Shown: positions 1 to 10,785 of the stretch, one piece after another
How the letters are laid out: every line of letters begins with the position of its first letter
Numbering within the stretch: the stretch's first letter is position 1
Source of the DNA: Ehretia macrophylla
Lineage: Eukaryota; Streptophyta; Magnoliopsida; Boraginales; Ehretiaceae
Assembly (NCBI GenBank): GCA_037974665.1
Contig: CM075783.1
Location: 46,957,318 to 47,021,317, forward strand
Reading direction: 5' to 3'
DNA length: 64,000 bases
Notes under the pieces: generated by a model
The model's database searches: none
The model's input: only the letters and a program-made list of their open reading frames with translations
What the model was told of the DNA's origin: nothing
Program-made: the position numbers and the translations under genes

Positions 1-569
1 TAGATATCATGACTGTTATTGACACGTGATTCGAATGTAAATAGTTTATTGATGTTATCCCACTTGTATTGCCTCGCATCATGGTTTTCGAAAGTCCCAA
101 ACGTGTTTTTAAAACTCTCCTATTCCATTCTCACTGAGCTTTCAAAGAGCTCACCCTATTTCCTTTCCCCTCTTGTAGGTGAAGTTTAGCTTGAAATGGG
201 AGTTGTTATTGTGTGTCAAAGTTGATTGATTACGTGTTCGAAGTTCTTTGCCTGCCATGTTCTGATAAATGATCTAGGTTATAAACCATGTTATGATAAA
301 TGATCCAAGTTGTAAAGGCTAGAAGTATTCTCAGGTAAAAGGGTAGATGTGGGTAAAACCCTAATTGTATAGCAGCAGGGTAGCTTTTGTGACTCCGGTG
401 GTGATATAACACCCATTGCACCTAAACTACTGTATAAAAGCTTGTTATTGAATAGTTTTCGGTATCTTCTTCCTCTTAATGTTACCGTAAATTATTTACA
501 TAAGACTGCAGCAACAGTTAACACAGACTTTGACCTAGTCTTAAGAAGGGTCGAGTTGGGGTCATTACA
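1..569 (+). mobile_element. LTR R, 3' part of a plus-strand Ty3/gypsy LTR
   Basis: The segment ends in a TCGAGTTGGGGTCATTACA-type terminus, the counterpart of the TCGAGTTGGGGCGTGACA end of the complete LTRs farther right. At 135-153 it has the CACTGAGCT...AGCTCA hairpin, followed by a pyrimidine-rich tract and TAG|GTGAAG at 177-180, in the same order as in the other LTRs. The start of the LTR lies left of the window. No primer-binding site follows, so it is either a solo LTR or the 3' LTR of an element. The frame after the acceptor-like site stops almost at once, so this copy does not carry the acidic micro-ORF. Confidence 0.7.
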
Positions 570-1450
570 CATTTCTTCCATTGTTTGTCTAGCTAAGGAA
601 GGATCTATCATCATAATCACATACATGCACTAAAATTTCAGAAATCACAAGTTTTGCATAAACCCTCACCTTAAATTTCTTTGATAAAAACCTAGAAAAC
701 CTTGTTTGAATGCTTGGAGATTGTTGGCAATGCTTGGTAATGATTAGGTCTAGCTTTGTTCTTCACAATGTTTTGCAAGAAAAGCCTTGAAATTCCCTTC
801 TTCTCTTCCCTTGGGCCGTCGGGTAGCATAGGGCAAAATAAGATGAAAACATGTTCTATTTATAATGCTTCTTATAGGTTAAGTTTAGTTTTGGGTTAAT
901 TGTAGTTTGGCCCTTTTAATATTTCTATCGTACTTTAGCTCTATTTGCCTCCTAGCCTTGGCCGAGGGACTCATTAGTAATTAGGTAACTTAGGTCTAGT
1001 TTTAATTGTCATCTTGGTGCCCAAGGTTGTCTTTTGGGTATTTGCAATTTAGCCCATAACGTTTGCAAGTTCTTACTAATTGACCTTAAGTGTTTTCTAG
1101 CTTGTAATTCTTTCCTTTTTCTTGTCTTTCTATGACCTTGTGTTATAAGGGTAGTTTATAATCCAATCCTAGTCCTACATAATTTAATTAGTGTCTAAAG
1201 TAAAGTTTGAATAATTACCTTTTCAGTCCTTAAGTTTCTAATATTCACAAAGTTACCCCATAAGCTATTCTATCTTATTCTCTTGTTTCTAGCTTAGTTT
1301 CTAACTAGTTCTAGGTTATTCTTGCCTTATTTATATTGTATCTAGTTAGCAATTAGCGTATACAAGCATATAAATATATAAAACATTAATTTACACTTAA
1401 CTACACTTAATAGAATATATTAGCATATTCATTTGGAACTGGGCCTTATA
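570..1450 (-). mobile_element. LTR Q, partial minus-strand LTR inside element N
   Basis: Read on the minus strand, an LTR-like start (TATAAGGCCCAGTTCC, compare TGTAAGGCCCAGTACG at 9226) begins at 1450 and cuts the protease start of element N. It contains a donor-like AAG|GTGAGG at about 672-667, in the position seen in other LTRs. It stops where LTR R ends at 569, so R probably inserted into Q. The rest is AT-rich with no gene. Family assignment is tentative. Confidence 0.5.
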
Positions 1451-2656
1451 GGTATTTCTTCACCTTCCAACGCATACACACGAGCTTGGACATGTTGATT
1501 AGGCGCATTGCTTGCCATCCTAGTCTGACCTTGGCCTGTGGGTTGACTCTGAACATTCTAGAACCTAGGGCAATCTCTTGCCCAATGCTGATAACTCCCA
1601 CGGCCAGTACATTTCCCAGACTTCTTCCAACAGGTATTCTCAGCATGCCCATTTCAGTTACAGAAGAAGCACATCTGAGTTGAACCTTTTCGAATTACCT
1701 CTAGAGGATCCTTGCGTTGAAACCACACCCGAGCCACTTTGTTGAGTTCTAGCCACAATCGGTCTGGTCTGACTCTGACTTTCACCTAGAGACTGGAATG
1801 AGCTTTGTTGGCTTTGTCCTTGAAAAGGTCTATGTTGGCCCTGTCGTTGATAAGGCTTCTTGAACTGTTGACTCGACACTAGGACATATTCCCTCTTCCT
1901 CTTCTCTACTTTGAAGGCTGCCTCAAAGACCTTGACGAAACTAGCGAACTCGAGCAGGGCTAAATTGTCTTGAATCTCGGGCTTCAACCCCCAAACAAAC
2001 TTTTGAATCCTCCTCTCCGCAGTATCCACGATCTTAGGTGCATATTGAGACAACTTATTGAATCTGGCCTGATAATGTGCAACAGAAATACCACCTTGTA
2101 TGAGGTTTGCAAGCTCATCTTCTTTCCTTTCTCGGGCAAGTGCAGAAACAAAGTTATCTTTAAAGGCCCTCACAAAATTCTCCCACATGGAAGGAGTGTG
2201 TTGGTTCTCCCATTGAGCGCTGGTAATCCTCTACCATTTCTTGGCATCACCTTCAAGCAAAAACATAGCAAAGGCAATCTTCTACTCCTCTGTGTAGTCT
2301 GATGCATCATTTATGCTCTATACCCGATCCAACCAGTTTTCAGCTACTTCAATATCCGGCTCTCCAACAAACCTTGGCGGCCCGTAATGGAGAAACCCTC
2401 TCAACGAATTATCAGCACCTCTGACATAACCAGCCTGATCACCAGCGTTGCCACCTTGACCTCTGTTACCCCTATTACCACCTTGATAATTGATGTGTTG
2501 AGGATGGTTGTACCGATCTTCTCGTTCGGCTTTCCTTTCTAGCACAATTGCAAATCTATTCATCGACTTAGCCATCTGCCCCAACACATGATGCCCAATC
2601 AAAACTCACTCAGGCTCTTGCTCATGCTCTTTGCAAGGTCTAACTCTCGGCGGCAT
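1451..2656 (-). pseudogene. gag (and first residues of protease) of element N
   Basis: On the minus strand, an ATG at 2656 opens MPPRVRP and reaches a stop after about 16 codons. Gag-like sequence follows: a capsid core with QGGISVAHYQARFNKLSQYAP and GLKPEIQDNLALLEF (about 2188-1900), then a Q/S-rich linker. A degenerate pair of zinc knuckles follows at about 1680-1560 (CFFC...HAENTC, then CTGRGSYQHWARDC, the second with a Cys replaced by Arg). The last recognisable piece is QARVYALEGEEIP, the start of the protease region, cut by LTR Q at 1450. Several stops and at least two frame changes make it a pseudogene. It belongs to the same broad chromovirus group as D, E and B. Confidence 0.85.
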
Positions 2657-2938
2657 CTTAGGGCAAGAAAGGATTATGAACAATGATAACATATACGAAC
2701 AGTTTATTTCAAATAAGAGTTCGTAGATATTAGTATATAAATAACACATCATATATCACTCAATTCGTCTCATTCTCATCACACACATATTTGAGCACAT
2801 TCTTATGCATATAAGCACCTAAAACACACGTAAACACATGATCATGTCATGACACATCATGTTGGATCACATAACACACATACCAAAGCTCCTATCCTGA
2901 CTTACGCTTAGACAAGCTAAAGCACTGATACCACAAAA
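2657..2938 (-). other. Untranslated leader of element N with primer-binding site
   Basis: Minus-strand leader between LTR and gag. The primer-binding site TGGTATCAGTGC lies at 2922-2933 (complement), a near match to initiator tRNA-Met, a few bases inside the LTR end at 2939. The rest is AT-rich leader without a gene. Confidence 0.75.
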
Positions 2939-4083
2939 TGTCACGCCCAAACCTGGCCCCTTAGAAGCACCAAGGAAACCAAGCTCGGACTCGGCGGGAC
3001 ACGAACACAAAAACGTTGAAAGTAGGAACAATTACAAGACAAACATATGCACAACATGCAACCTAGAACTCGCATCAACATATAATTAACATTCACGAGC
3101 GGAAACACTAAAGTTTCATTCATAACTCTTGGCAATACTTGGCAATACATACAACATAAGCATGCTCGGATAAAACCTAACAAAAGGAGTCTAGTTAGAT
3201 GTGATCACGATCCACTTGACCAACCATATATACAACAAAACACTAGATTTTAAAGTAGTAATAAGTACCAAGCATACAAATACATAGGCTTCAAGAGTCA
3301 AGTATTCAAAAGATCAAAAGTTAACATCATGTTCTTTACATCAAAGCACGTCAATCATGTTGCATGTTCTCTAACTCATTAACAGCATTCTCATGCACAA
3401 AATCTGCATCAAGAACACTTGTAGCATGCAAGGAAGTGGGTGAGCTAACTGGCTCAGTGAGGAACGACTCGAAATTTTGGGAAACTTTAACCTAAAACTC
3501 TTTGACAAGTTAGTAACAACACAATATGAAAGAAGCAGGTAACCACATTCGCTTAAATAACACATATTCAAGGATACACATAGGAACAATTGTTGATGAC
3601 GTCGCTTAGATCCCTTTCACGAACATGATTCATAACCAACCTTATCTCTCCCGCGTGTGTACTCATGATGCACACAAATATACGACCACTCTCGAAAGGT
3701 ATACACGAACCATACAAGAGGGACTAGCACATGATAGTCAAGTTAGCACCAGCAAGCCCTAAGCTGCCTAGTGTTCCAAGACACTATCATCGCAGACTCG
3801 AGTTGCAAACCTACACTTCACGAACACTTAACATGCACACGTAGCACATCTCATACAATCATATCGCCATATACTCACGCTTCTCGTAAATACACACAAA
3901 CATAGTGAGATCAACGAAGTAGGTTGATTTACTACAACATAACAGTTAACAATACATCTAAAATATCATCATCAGAAAGCACAAAAGACCATTCGTTCAA
4001 GTCATCCGGTCAAGTGCCTCGACTGGGTGTCTCACCCGGATGAAGACCCGTAGCCATCCAATCAAGTAATCAGGTGGAGTAAT
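2939..4083 (-). mobile_element. 5' LTR of element N (3' portion only)
   Basis: The minus-strand LTR ends at 2939 (complement GGGCGTGACA) next to the primer-binding site. It has the TGAGC...GCTCA hairpin at 3441-3456 and an acceptor-like ACAAG. The far part holds CATCCGG-type motifs at about 3995-4060. At 4084 it is interrupted by LTR O, and the LTR start is not found, so about half of it is missing. No gene is present: short frames here are chance. Confidence 0.65.
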
Positions 4084-5322
4084 TGCCACGACCCAACATG
4101 ACCCCTCTTATGATCAGTTAGGACACAGTGGAATTTTGGTATTATAATGTCTGTGATATGGACAACAGAACCCAAAACCGGTTCTTTCCAAACACTTCAC
4201 AACCAACTATAACTCCAACAATAACTTTAACAACAAACAACACATTCCACAACTTTCATAAACCAACCATCCAACATTTGACAACAAATTACAGTGCCCC
4301 CTTTTCAACAACATACATCAACCATACTGTACATATGCAAAATAGATAATAAACTAGTCTAGCAAACTATTCATATCTAGCAGAAAGATTACTAAACTAG
4401 CATTATACAATCCATTATCTTCAAGTTAAGTTATACAATACAAACTTGAAACTTATACATTACAACATGTTACAAATTCAAGACAACACATGAAGCACTC
4501 CAGCTACGACTCATGGATAAAACTCTGGCACATATGACTCGTCAACAAAAGGCTCATTCTCAACTTTTTGAGGAACGTGCCCAGGGTCCTTCTCAATTAC
4601 ACTTGAAAGGTCAGCAAAGAAGGTGAGCTTATATATAACAAAGCTCAGCGAGGGTTCAATAGGAAGTTTTGGAAACACTTTCATTTCGAAAACACCCAAG
4701 GAGAAATGAACACTATAAGCATTAACAACAACACAATTAAAGCAACACAAGTAACCAAGCATTAATGAAAAGATACACTAGTTGATGTATCTCCATACGC
4801 CATCATGATCTCAACTAACTTCTTATAACGCCCACTGATACATTCTAGAAGTACCTCATCTAGATCCACACTCCATGATCATTCTCTGACCACACGAGAT
4901 AGGACATAACACATGATAGTCGTGCCAATGCAACCCGACAAGTCTGATACTGCTCGAGAGGTGACACACACAATTATGACTTGCAACAGTTAACACTTAA
5001 CACTTAATATTCCGAGAGAACAACAAAGTAGGTTATCTCTCAGCACTTCAACAATCAACAACCAATTCAACAACACTACAATCAACTCAACATTAATTAA
5101 ACAACTAAGACACCCAAGTTAGATGACAAAGTAGGCCACTTAACTCAACACACACTTCAACATACATTCAAACTCGAGCCTACTCAACACCAACCCAAGT
5201 ATCAACCATACAAACAACTCGAAACAATAAAGGACAATACTTAGCCAATTCAAAGAAAGACTACCCAAACTTCTAAACAACATAACTTACAATCTAGCAA
5301 TCAAACAACCCTCGAACCTTCT
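4084..5322 (-). mobile_element. LTR O, minus-strand partial LTR of the A/C/M family
   Basis: Begins with TGCCACGACCCAACATGACCCC, a decayed complement of the family end GGGGTCGAGTTGGGGCGTGACA. It contains, in reversed order, the features of the C LTR: the acidic micro-ORF (4511-4588), the TGAGCTT...AAGCTCA hairpin (4624-4647), a decayed GC-rich box, and the GATGGCCTACTTTGTCATCTAAC-like block near 5110-5135. The first half of the LTR is missing beyond about 5322. Confidence 0.75.
4511..4588 (-). CDS. Acidic micro-ORF in LTR O
   Basis: The minus-strand frame reads DPGHVPQKVENEPFVDESYVPEFYP and then a stop. It aligns with the micro-ORFs of LTRs A, C, L and M. In the core VPFVDESYVPE-like stretch this diverged copy differs from A at several third positions (TTC/TTT, GTG/GTT, GAT/GAC, GTC/GTG, CCT/CCA) with almost no amino-acid change. 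Whether it is translated is unknown. The frame is open farther upstream to about 4762, but only this part is conserved. Confidence 0.45.
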   Translation of the reverse strand, partial: DPGHVPQKVENEPFVDESYVPEFYP

Positions 5323-5540
5323 TGTAATACCCGAGCCCGACCATGCATTTACAAGTATTTATTTATATTTATGTCTTTCGTTATTTTTGAAAAATGTGCC
5401 TTTGTGATTATTTACCTACATTTAATCTATAGTTAATTATCTTTCTATTTAAAAATCAATTGGTATTACGATTAATAGTAACCTATTATTAGGTGTTCTT
5501 ATAGTATGAATTAACATTAAGTTTAGGGTTGTTACAGGAA
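5323..5540 (+). mobile_element. Short LTR-start-like fragment (TGTAATACCCGAGCC)
   Basis: The first 15 bases match the minus-strand start of the LTR of element F (TGTAATACCCGAGCC at 54629). The match is lost within about 20 bases and the fragment gives way at 5541 to another LTR start. It is AT-rich with no coding sequence. It could be a truncated LTR of the B/F group or an independent short insertion; no target duplication was found. Confidence 0.35.
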
Positions 5541-6766
5541 TATAAAGCTCCATATCATGACCAAGTAAAACTTTTCAGCTGCTTATAAGAGTATGGATAA
5601 TTTCTTTTAACTTTTTGGGCCATTTCGGCTATTTTTTCGATTTTAGGGGTTTTTGATCTGAAAAAGGGGTTTCACTTCGGGGCCAATTATAAGAAAATCA
5701 GGATCCCGCTGTGAAAAGGGGCATACACCATTGGGTTTCCTTTAACTTGTACAACTTAAAGGCGAAGTTTGGCAAAATTGTATCCCGGCCCGAAAATACA
5801 AAAATCAGAACACCTGCACGCGAAACAGGTGAAAAAACATAACGTTGATGTCACTCTCGAGGAGTGACACGTGTCTCGAGACACGTGTCACACATGCGTG
5901 GACGTGCCATGCATGCGTGACACGTGTCAAACATGCCTGGATGTGCCACGCATGCGAGACACGTGGGGGACACGTGTTCCCCCTATGTCGGCCTTGAGGG
6001 CCTATATAAAAGGCTCACTTGACCCCCTGAAATCAAACTGGCAGTCAAGTTTTCTCTGGCTCGGTTCCACTAAATTATATCGATCCAGTTTAGTTAACGT
6101 TCCAAAAGTTTTAAAATCGGTCCGAGTCTTCTCCAATTTTTGACATTTTAAGGTGATAAGATTTTACTAAAAACATCATCTTATATGTTTATATGATTAT
6201 TATATACCTATAACATGATTTGTTAGTTTAATATTCTAGCCTGAGATAAATATCATGCTTGTTAATATTCTTTATTTATTTGAATTAGAGTTGACTTTGA
6301 TAATGTATTAGCTAAGAATTAATTGTTAATGTAGAGTTTATCACTTTAAGTGACAACAATGAGTGATTGTAAATACGATCTTCTAACTGCTTGTAACTCT
6401 TGAATACTGAACTGGAGGATGTTATTAACCTGAAGGAATTTGAAAGCTATCTATGATTAACTTGAATTATCTTGAGCTTCTGATTGTTAAAAGTATATAT
6501 TTGGGGACAACTTGTTTTGTTGCTTTCCACCTACGTGTTTATCGAATTGCGTATCAGTTGTGTGTTATGTGGCAACTTATGCATGCTTGTGCGCTACTTG
6601 ATTAGGGGTTGCAACCTCAGGCACGATAGTTGGTACAAATGCCGGGCAGCATAGGGCTTGCCGGTGTTCCTGTACCTATCATGGTCTTATTCCCTCTCCA
6701 GCTTGGCGATCTCCATCCTTGGGGAGTTGGGCAATAGATTTTGGACACAATCCAGAGTATCCTCTT
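5541..6766 (+). mobile_element. LTR P, a distinct LTR family with a G-box-rich promoter
   Basis: Starts TATAAAGCTCCATATCATGACC, matching the fragment at 49940 (TGTAAAGCCCCTTATCGTGACC) for about 180 bases. It holds a cluster of CACGTG motifs and a TATATAAA box (see 5864-6010). At about 6620-6740 it has a GC-rich block like that of the B LTR (GCAGCATAGGGCTTGCCGGTG). It ends where LTR I begins at 6767. The 90-codon frame at 5871-6143 crosses the promoter palindromes and is taken as chance. Confidence 0.6.
5864..6010 (+). promoter_or_regulatory. G-box cluster and TATA box in LTR P
   Basis: A perfect 28-bp palindrome spans 5864-5891 and contains two CACGTG cores (5868, 5882). Three more CACGTG cores lie at 5921, 5960 and 5971. 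TATATAAA sits at 6003-6010, 27 bases after the last core. In plants, CACGTG (G-box/ABRE core) is bound by bZIP and bHLH factors; use of these sites here is inferred. Confidence 0.6.
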
Positions 6767-9225
6767 TGTGAGACCCCGTACTGAGCCCATGAGTATTTTA
6801 TAGCATTTCATATATTTTTGCATCATTTAATATGCATTTATATCAATTAATGTATATTTACATCATTTAACGTGTATTTGTATCGATTTACATGCATTTC
6901 ATTGGTTAAGGTACATTTGGGTAATTAATATAGCGTAGCTAGTAATTATAACCTATCTAGTTCAATAGCTAGTTAGAGTAACTAAACTAGAACTAAAACA
7001 ATTAGAATTAATACTAGGATGACAAACTAGTAAAACACAATCTAGTTGGAGAGCAATCTCGTTATTAGAAAAATTAGATATTATCTATCAACACACACTA
7101 TACCACTTACACACACTAAAATACTACAACATACACAAACACACACCAATCCCCACTCACCTACTCAACACACATTACACCACATACACATATAAAAACA
7201 CTACACATACTTAGATTTTATACCATAGAAAGAAGGAAAAAAAAGAGAGAGAAAGGAAGGAGAAGGAATAAGGAAGTCATCTTCAAGCTTCCTAGCACCA
7301 TTTCTTGCATTCAATCATAAAGCTAAGGTGAGAGAGTTTTCATTCAATGTTTTAAAGCACATCCAAGATTACATGACATAAATGTATTGATTAATCTTGC
7401 TTATATGTTCGTAAGGTGTTTATGGTGATGATTGAGTGTATTTGGTGTTCTTGCATTCAATCATAAAGCTAAGGTGAGAGAGTTTTCATTCAATGTTTTA
7501 AAGCACATCCAAGATTGCATGACATAAATGTATTGATTAATCTTGCTTATATGTTTGTAAGGTGTTTATGGTGATGATTGAGTGTATTTGGTGTTCTTGC
7601 ATTCAATCATAAAGCTAAGGTGAGAGAGTTTTCATTCAATGTTTTAAAGCACATCCAAGATTGCATGACATAAATGTATTGATTAATCTTGCTTATATGT
7701 TCGTAAGGTGTTTATGGTGATGATTGAGTGTATTTGGTGTTATAGATCTAAGAACTTGTTTAACTTGTATGGGAGAGTTGGAGGAGTTGAATGAGGGGAT
7801 AGTTGTGGTTCTTATTTATGATAGGTTGCATTTAGCTAGAATTTGATGTTGAAATTCAAAGACAAGCCTATTGGGTTTAGTAAGTGTTCTAGGTGTTCTT
7901 GGTGTTCTTGAAGGTTGATTTTGAGAATTGTGTACTACGTTGATTTCTTGGTGAGTTGGTAATTGATTGTTGATGTGTGGTGGTTTTGATTGAATTTGAA
8001 CCCTTATATGATGCCCATAAACTATATTGAATATGTTTGATTGATGGTAGGAGGTGGTGTGGATTGTAAGATTGATTTTTGTAAAAATTGTGTCTTTCCC
8101 GTGCAGCTATCCGGGCATTACAGCCCCTATCCAGTCACCTGGAGAGAGGCCACAACGCCTTGTAGAAAGCTCCGATCCGGGTATTACCTGCTTCATCCGG
8201 GCGACTGGATTAAGGCTACAACACCCGGATGTTTGACAGATTTGCGCAATGATTTTTCGAAGGCCATATATCATTCGTTTCAACTCTGAATTGCATTCCG
8301 TTTGATTATAGAACTATTTATTTCGATAAGCTTCGATTCTAGGCCAAAATCAGATTAATTGGAGTTTGGTAAAGTAGGTAAATTTATCTCCTAAGTTGGG
8401 CTAATGCAAAAGAGTTGGGGATATTTCATAGTTTCGTTCATGCTTGCATTTTATTGTCGTTTTGAGTTGTTTTAAGGTATCTTTACACCCTCCTTTAGTA
8501 TATGACCATGTTGAGTTCTTCTACATGGTATTGGTATGGTCAAGCAAGGTGGGTATTGGTTTTATGATTATCTAAACTATGCACATATCACTACATGTCC
8601 ATATGACTACAAGACAATTGATCGGCAAGTTTACATGATGCGAAATATAGAATATAGTCGAATGAACTAAATGATTGGCTAAACTTACTTGTTTATGTAA
8701 ATGCATTTGAATTGTTAAAGCGTGTCGATTGCAACCATTAATGAATGTGATAGCAACGAGACCTCCGGGCAGCAACGAGCTCGCTGGTATATCTCGCTTA
8801 CCGAGGGAGAAACGAGACCTCCAGTCAGAGGTAAGGCTTGCTGGTATATCTCGCCTACCAAATGTTATCACCTCTTCTCTTTCAAGACTCATTGGTCCTC
8901 CTACGGGTCGAGACTCAATGATATCTAGGAAGAGCTAGGTTGTTAAAGACTCATTGATCCTCCTACTGGTCGGGACCCAATGATATCTTAGAAAAGTTAG
9001 ATTGTTAAATATTACTAAAGCTTGATTGCATATCTTGTATTCTCATCCGAATATCCTTCCGTGCATGTCATGTTTTATCAAACTGATTTCAAAAAGATAA
9101 AACCTTTGTGAAAACCTTCCTTGTTTTCCTCATCACTGAGCTATACGCGTGGATCTAGCTCACTCCTCTTTCTAACAATTTCAGGTGACTATTTGCTTGA
9201 GCAAACTCCCATGTGGATTGCAAGC
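6767..9225 (+). mobile_element. LTR I, plus-strand LTR of the D-like group, 3' end missing
   Basis: Starts TGTGAGACCCCGTACTGAGCCC. It shows the shared LTR plan: CACATATAAAAACAC TATA-like box near 7190, GA-rich leader at 7230-7270, donor-like TAAG|GTGAGAG at 7328 (repeated at 7474 and 7620), GC-rich box at about 8760-8860, hairpin TGAGCTA...TAGCTCA at 9137-9162, and CTAACAATTTCAG|GTGACT ending at 9184. It is broken at 9225 by another LTR start, so its terminal TGACA is absent. No credible protein gene is present. Confidence 0.7.
7304..7741 (+). repeat. 146-bp tandem repeat, three copies, in LTR I
   Basis: The landmark GCATTCAATCATAAAGCTAAGG recurs at 7307, 7453 and 7599, giving an exact 146-bp period. 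The copies look almost identical (for example ATTACATGAC versus ATTGCATGAC, and TTCGTAAGG versus TTTGTAAGG). Each copy carries the donor-like AAG|GTGAGAG, so this site is triplicated. Near-identity implies a recent local expansion. Confidence 0.95.
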
Positions 9226-9489
9226 TGTAAGGCCCAGTACGAGACCTCACGTGCATATATGTCATATCATACATAAATAAATCATTTTATGTGCATTTAC
9301 CTTGTTTTACATGCTTTTATATGGATTAATATGTGATTATCTCGATTTACGTGCATTTCATTATTTAACATGCCATTACTTGTTTTAAATATCGTAGGAG
9401 GATAATTAAATATTATTGAACTAAACCTAACAACTAACTAGTCAATATACAACTAGAATGGCATGGAATAAATAGCATTAAGTTGCAAG
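9226..9489 (+). mobile_element. LTR I', first 264 bases of a second D-like LTR
   Basis: TGTAAGGCCCAGTACGAGACC starts a new LTR whose first part resembles the D LTR read on the minus strand (GCATATA..TCATATC, TTTACATG, ATCTCGATTTAC). It is cut at 9490 by LTR H. No coding sequence. Confidence 0.6.
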
Positions 9490-10781
9490 TATGAAACCCC
9501 AAATTTTACCTTTGCATAATTGCGTGTTTTGACCTGTTTATGTGTTATATGAGTTAGAATGCGCTAATTCTGTGATTTATATTCCTATTACGTGCTAAGT
9601 GTGCATTCATGAAATTTTCATCAAAATCGGCATCAGAAGTTTTATCGACGGTTTTTGTGAATAGTATTTTGAACTCACGTCCGCTAAAATTTTTACACGG
9701 GTATTTTAAACATTTTAAAACCTAGTCCTTTGTTATTAATAGACCCATGTTTGATAAAAATTGATTCTAAAACTGAATAGGAATTTAAATAGACTTTTCG
9801 GGTGAAAAGTAGCATTTTTGAGCTAAATAGTGATTTCTGCTAAACCCGATTCTTGCGTTGATTTTTGTTGACCTAGTATATATTATTAATGATATATATC
9901 TGAATTTATATGTGATATTAAGTGATTATATATTGATTGTGTATTTAAAACACATTTGCAAAACAAATAATGTGATTTTTCAACTTCTTTTGCAAAATTG
10001 AGTTTTATACCCCAGTTGTATGTATATGTATGCATATATTATATGTTGTCAACTAGAAATATACTACTAAATATAATATATATGTTGGTTATATTTATAT
10101 GAAAGCAAAATAGGCTAAAACTAACTAAAACTCAAATGTTGTCAACTTTGACAAAAGTTTAAATGTTTGACCTTGCATTATATTAGCATATAGAAAAACA
10201 TAACTCATAAAAATAGCTCACACCATACTCAAAACTCACACACATAACTGAAAATGCCAAAGGAAGCAAAGAGAAGGCATTTTTCTAAGGTTTTCAAATG
10301 ATTTTCTCATAGAGTTTGCAATTTAAGTCCAAATCACTTCATTCAAAGCTTGATTTTGCTTGTTGGGCATCCATTCTACCTATTTCTAACCTTAGTTTAC
10401 ATCAAAGGTGAGAGAAAAATTCTAGATCTCAAAATGCTATTTTATGTCATTTTCATATAATTGCATTTTTATCCGATGAAATATTAAATTGTTGTTAGAT
10501 TGTTGCTCAGTGGATGCTAAGGATTATTTATATGTGTTTATATAAAATTTGAATGGTAGTAGCATGCATTTTTAATTTTCGGGTATTAAAATTGGATTTT
10601 GAGTTCAATGTTGAATAATTGTTGTTGTTGTGGTTGGAATTGATTGCTTGTTGTTTCTAAAAGTTTGTTAATTGGGGGGTAGTAATGTTGTAATGCCGAA
10701 TTTTTTTATTGTGATGTCATGGCAAAAGTCTGAAAAATTCAGCCAAGTGCATTGCCAAAATTAGGGTTGTTGGGCTTGTTT
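9490..10781 (+). mobile_element. LTR H, 5' half of an A/C-family LTR
   Basis: Starts TATGAAACCCCAAATTTTACC (first G of TGTGAAACCCC changed). It follows the C and M LTRs closely through the TTTATCG(A/C)CGGTTTTTG..GAATAGTATTTTTGAA block, the CACACA-rich leader, the donor-like AAAG|GTGAGAG at 10408 and GGGTTGTTGGGCTTG. Similarity stops at about 10781, where minus-strand LTR G begins, so the second half is deleted. Confidence 0.75.
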
Positions 10782-10785
10782 TGTA

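Noticed and set aside
1970-2302. Plus-strand frames opposite the N gag
   Set aside because: They are antisense shadows of recognisable gag sequence on the minus strand.
5323-5536. A complete 214-bp miniature element with TGTAA...TTACA ends
   Set aside because: The flanking 5 bases (cttct and ggaat) do not match and the start resembles the F LTR, so a truncated LTR is the simpler reading.
5871-6143. 90-codon frame rich in TC..CVDVP repeats
   Set aside because: It is generated by the repeated CACGTGTC/CATGCGTG promoter motifs. It begins inside the palindrome, spans the TATA box and has no relatives in other LTRs.
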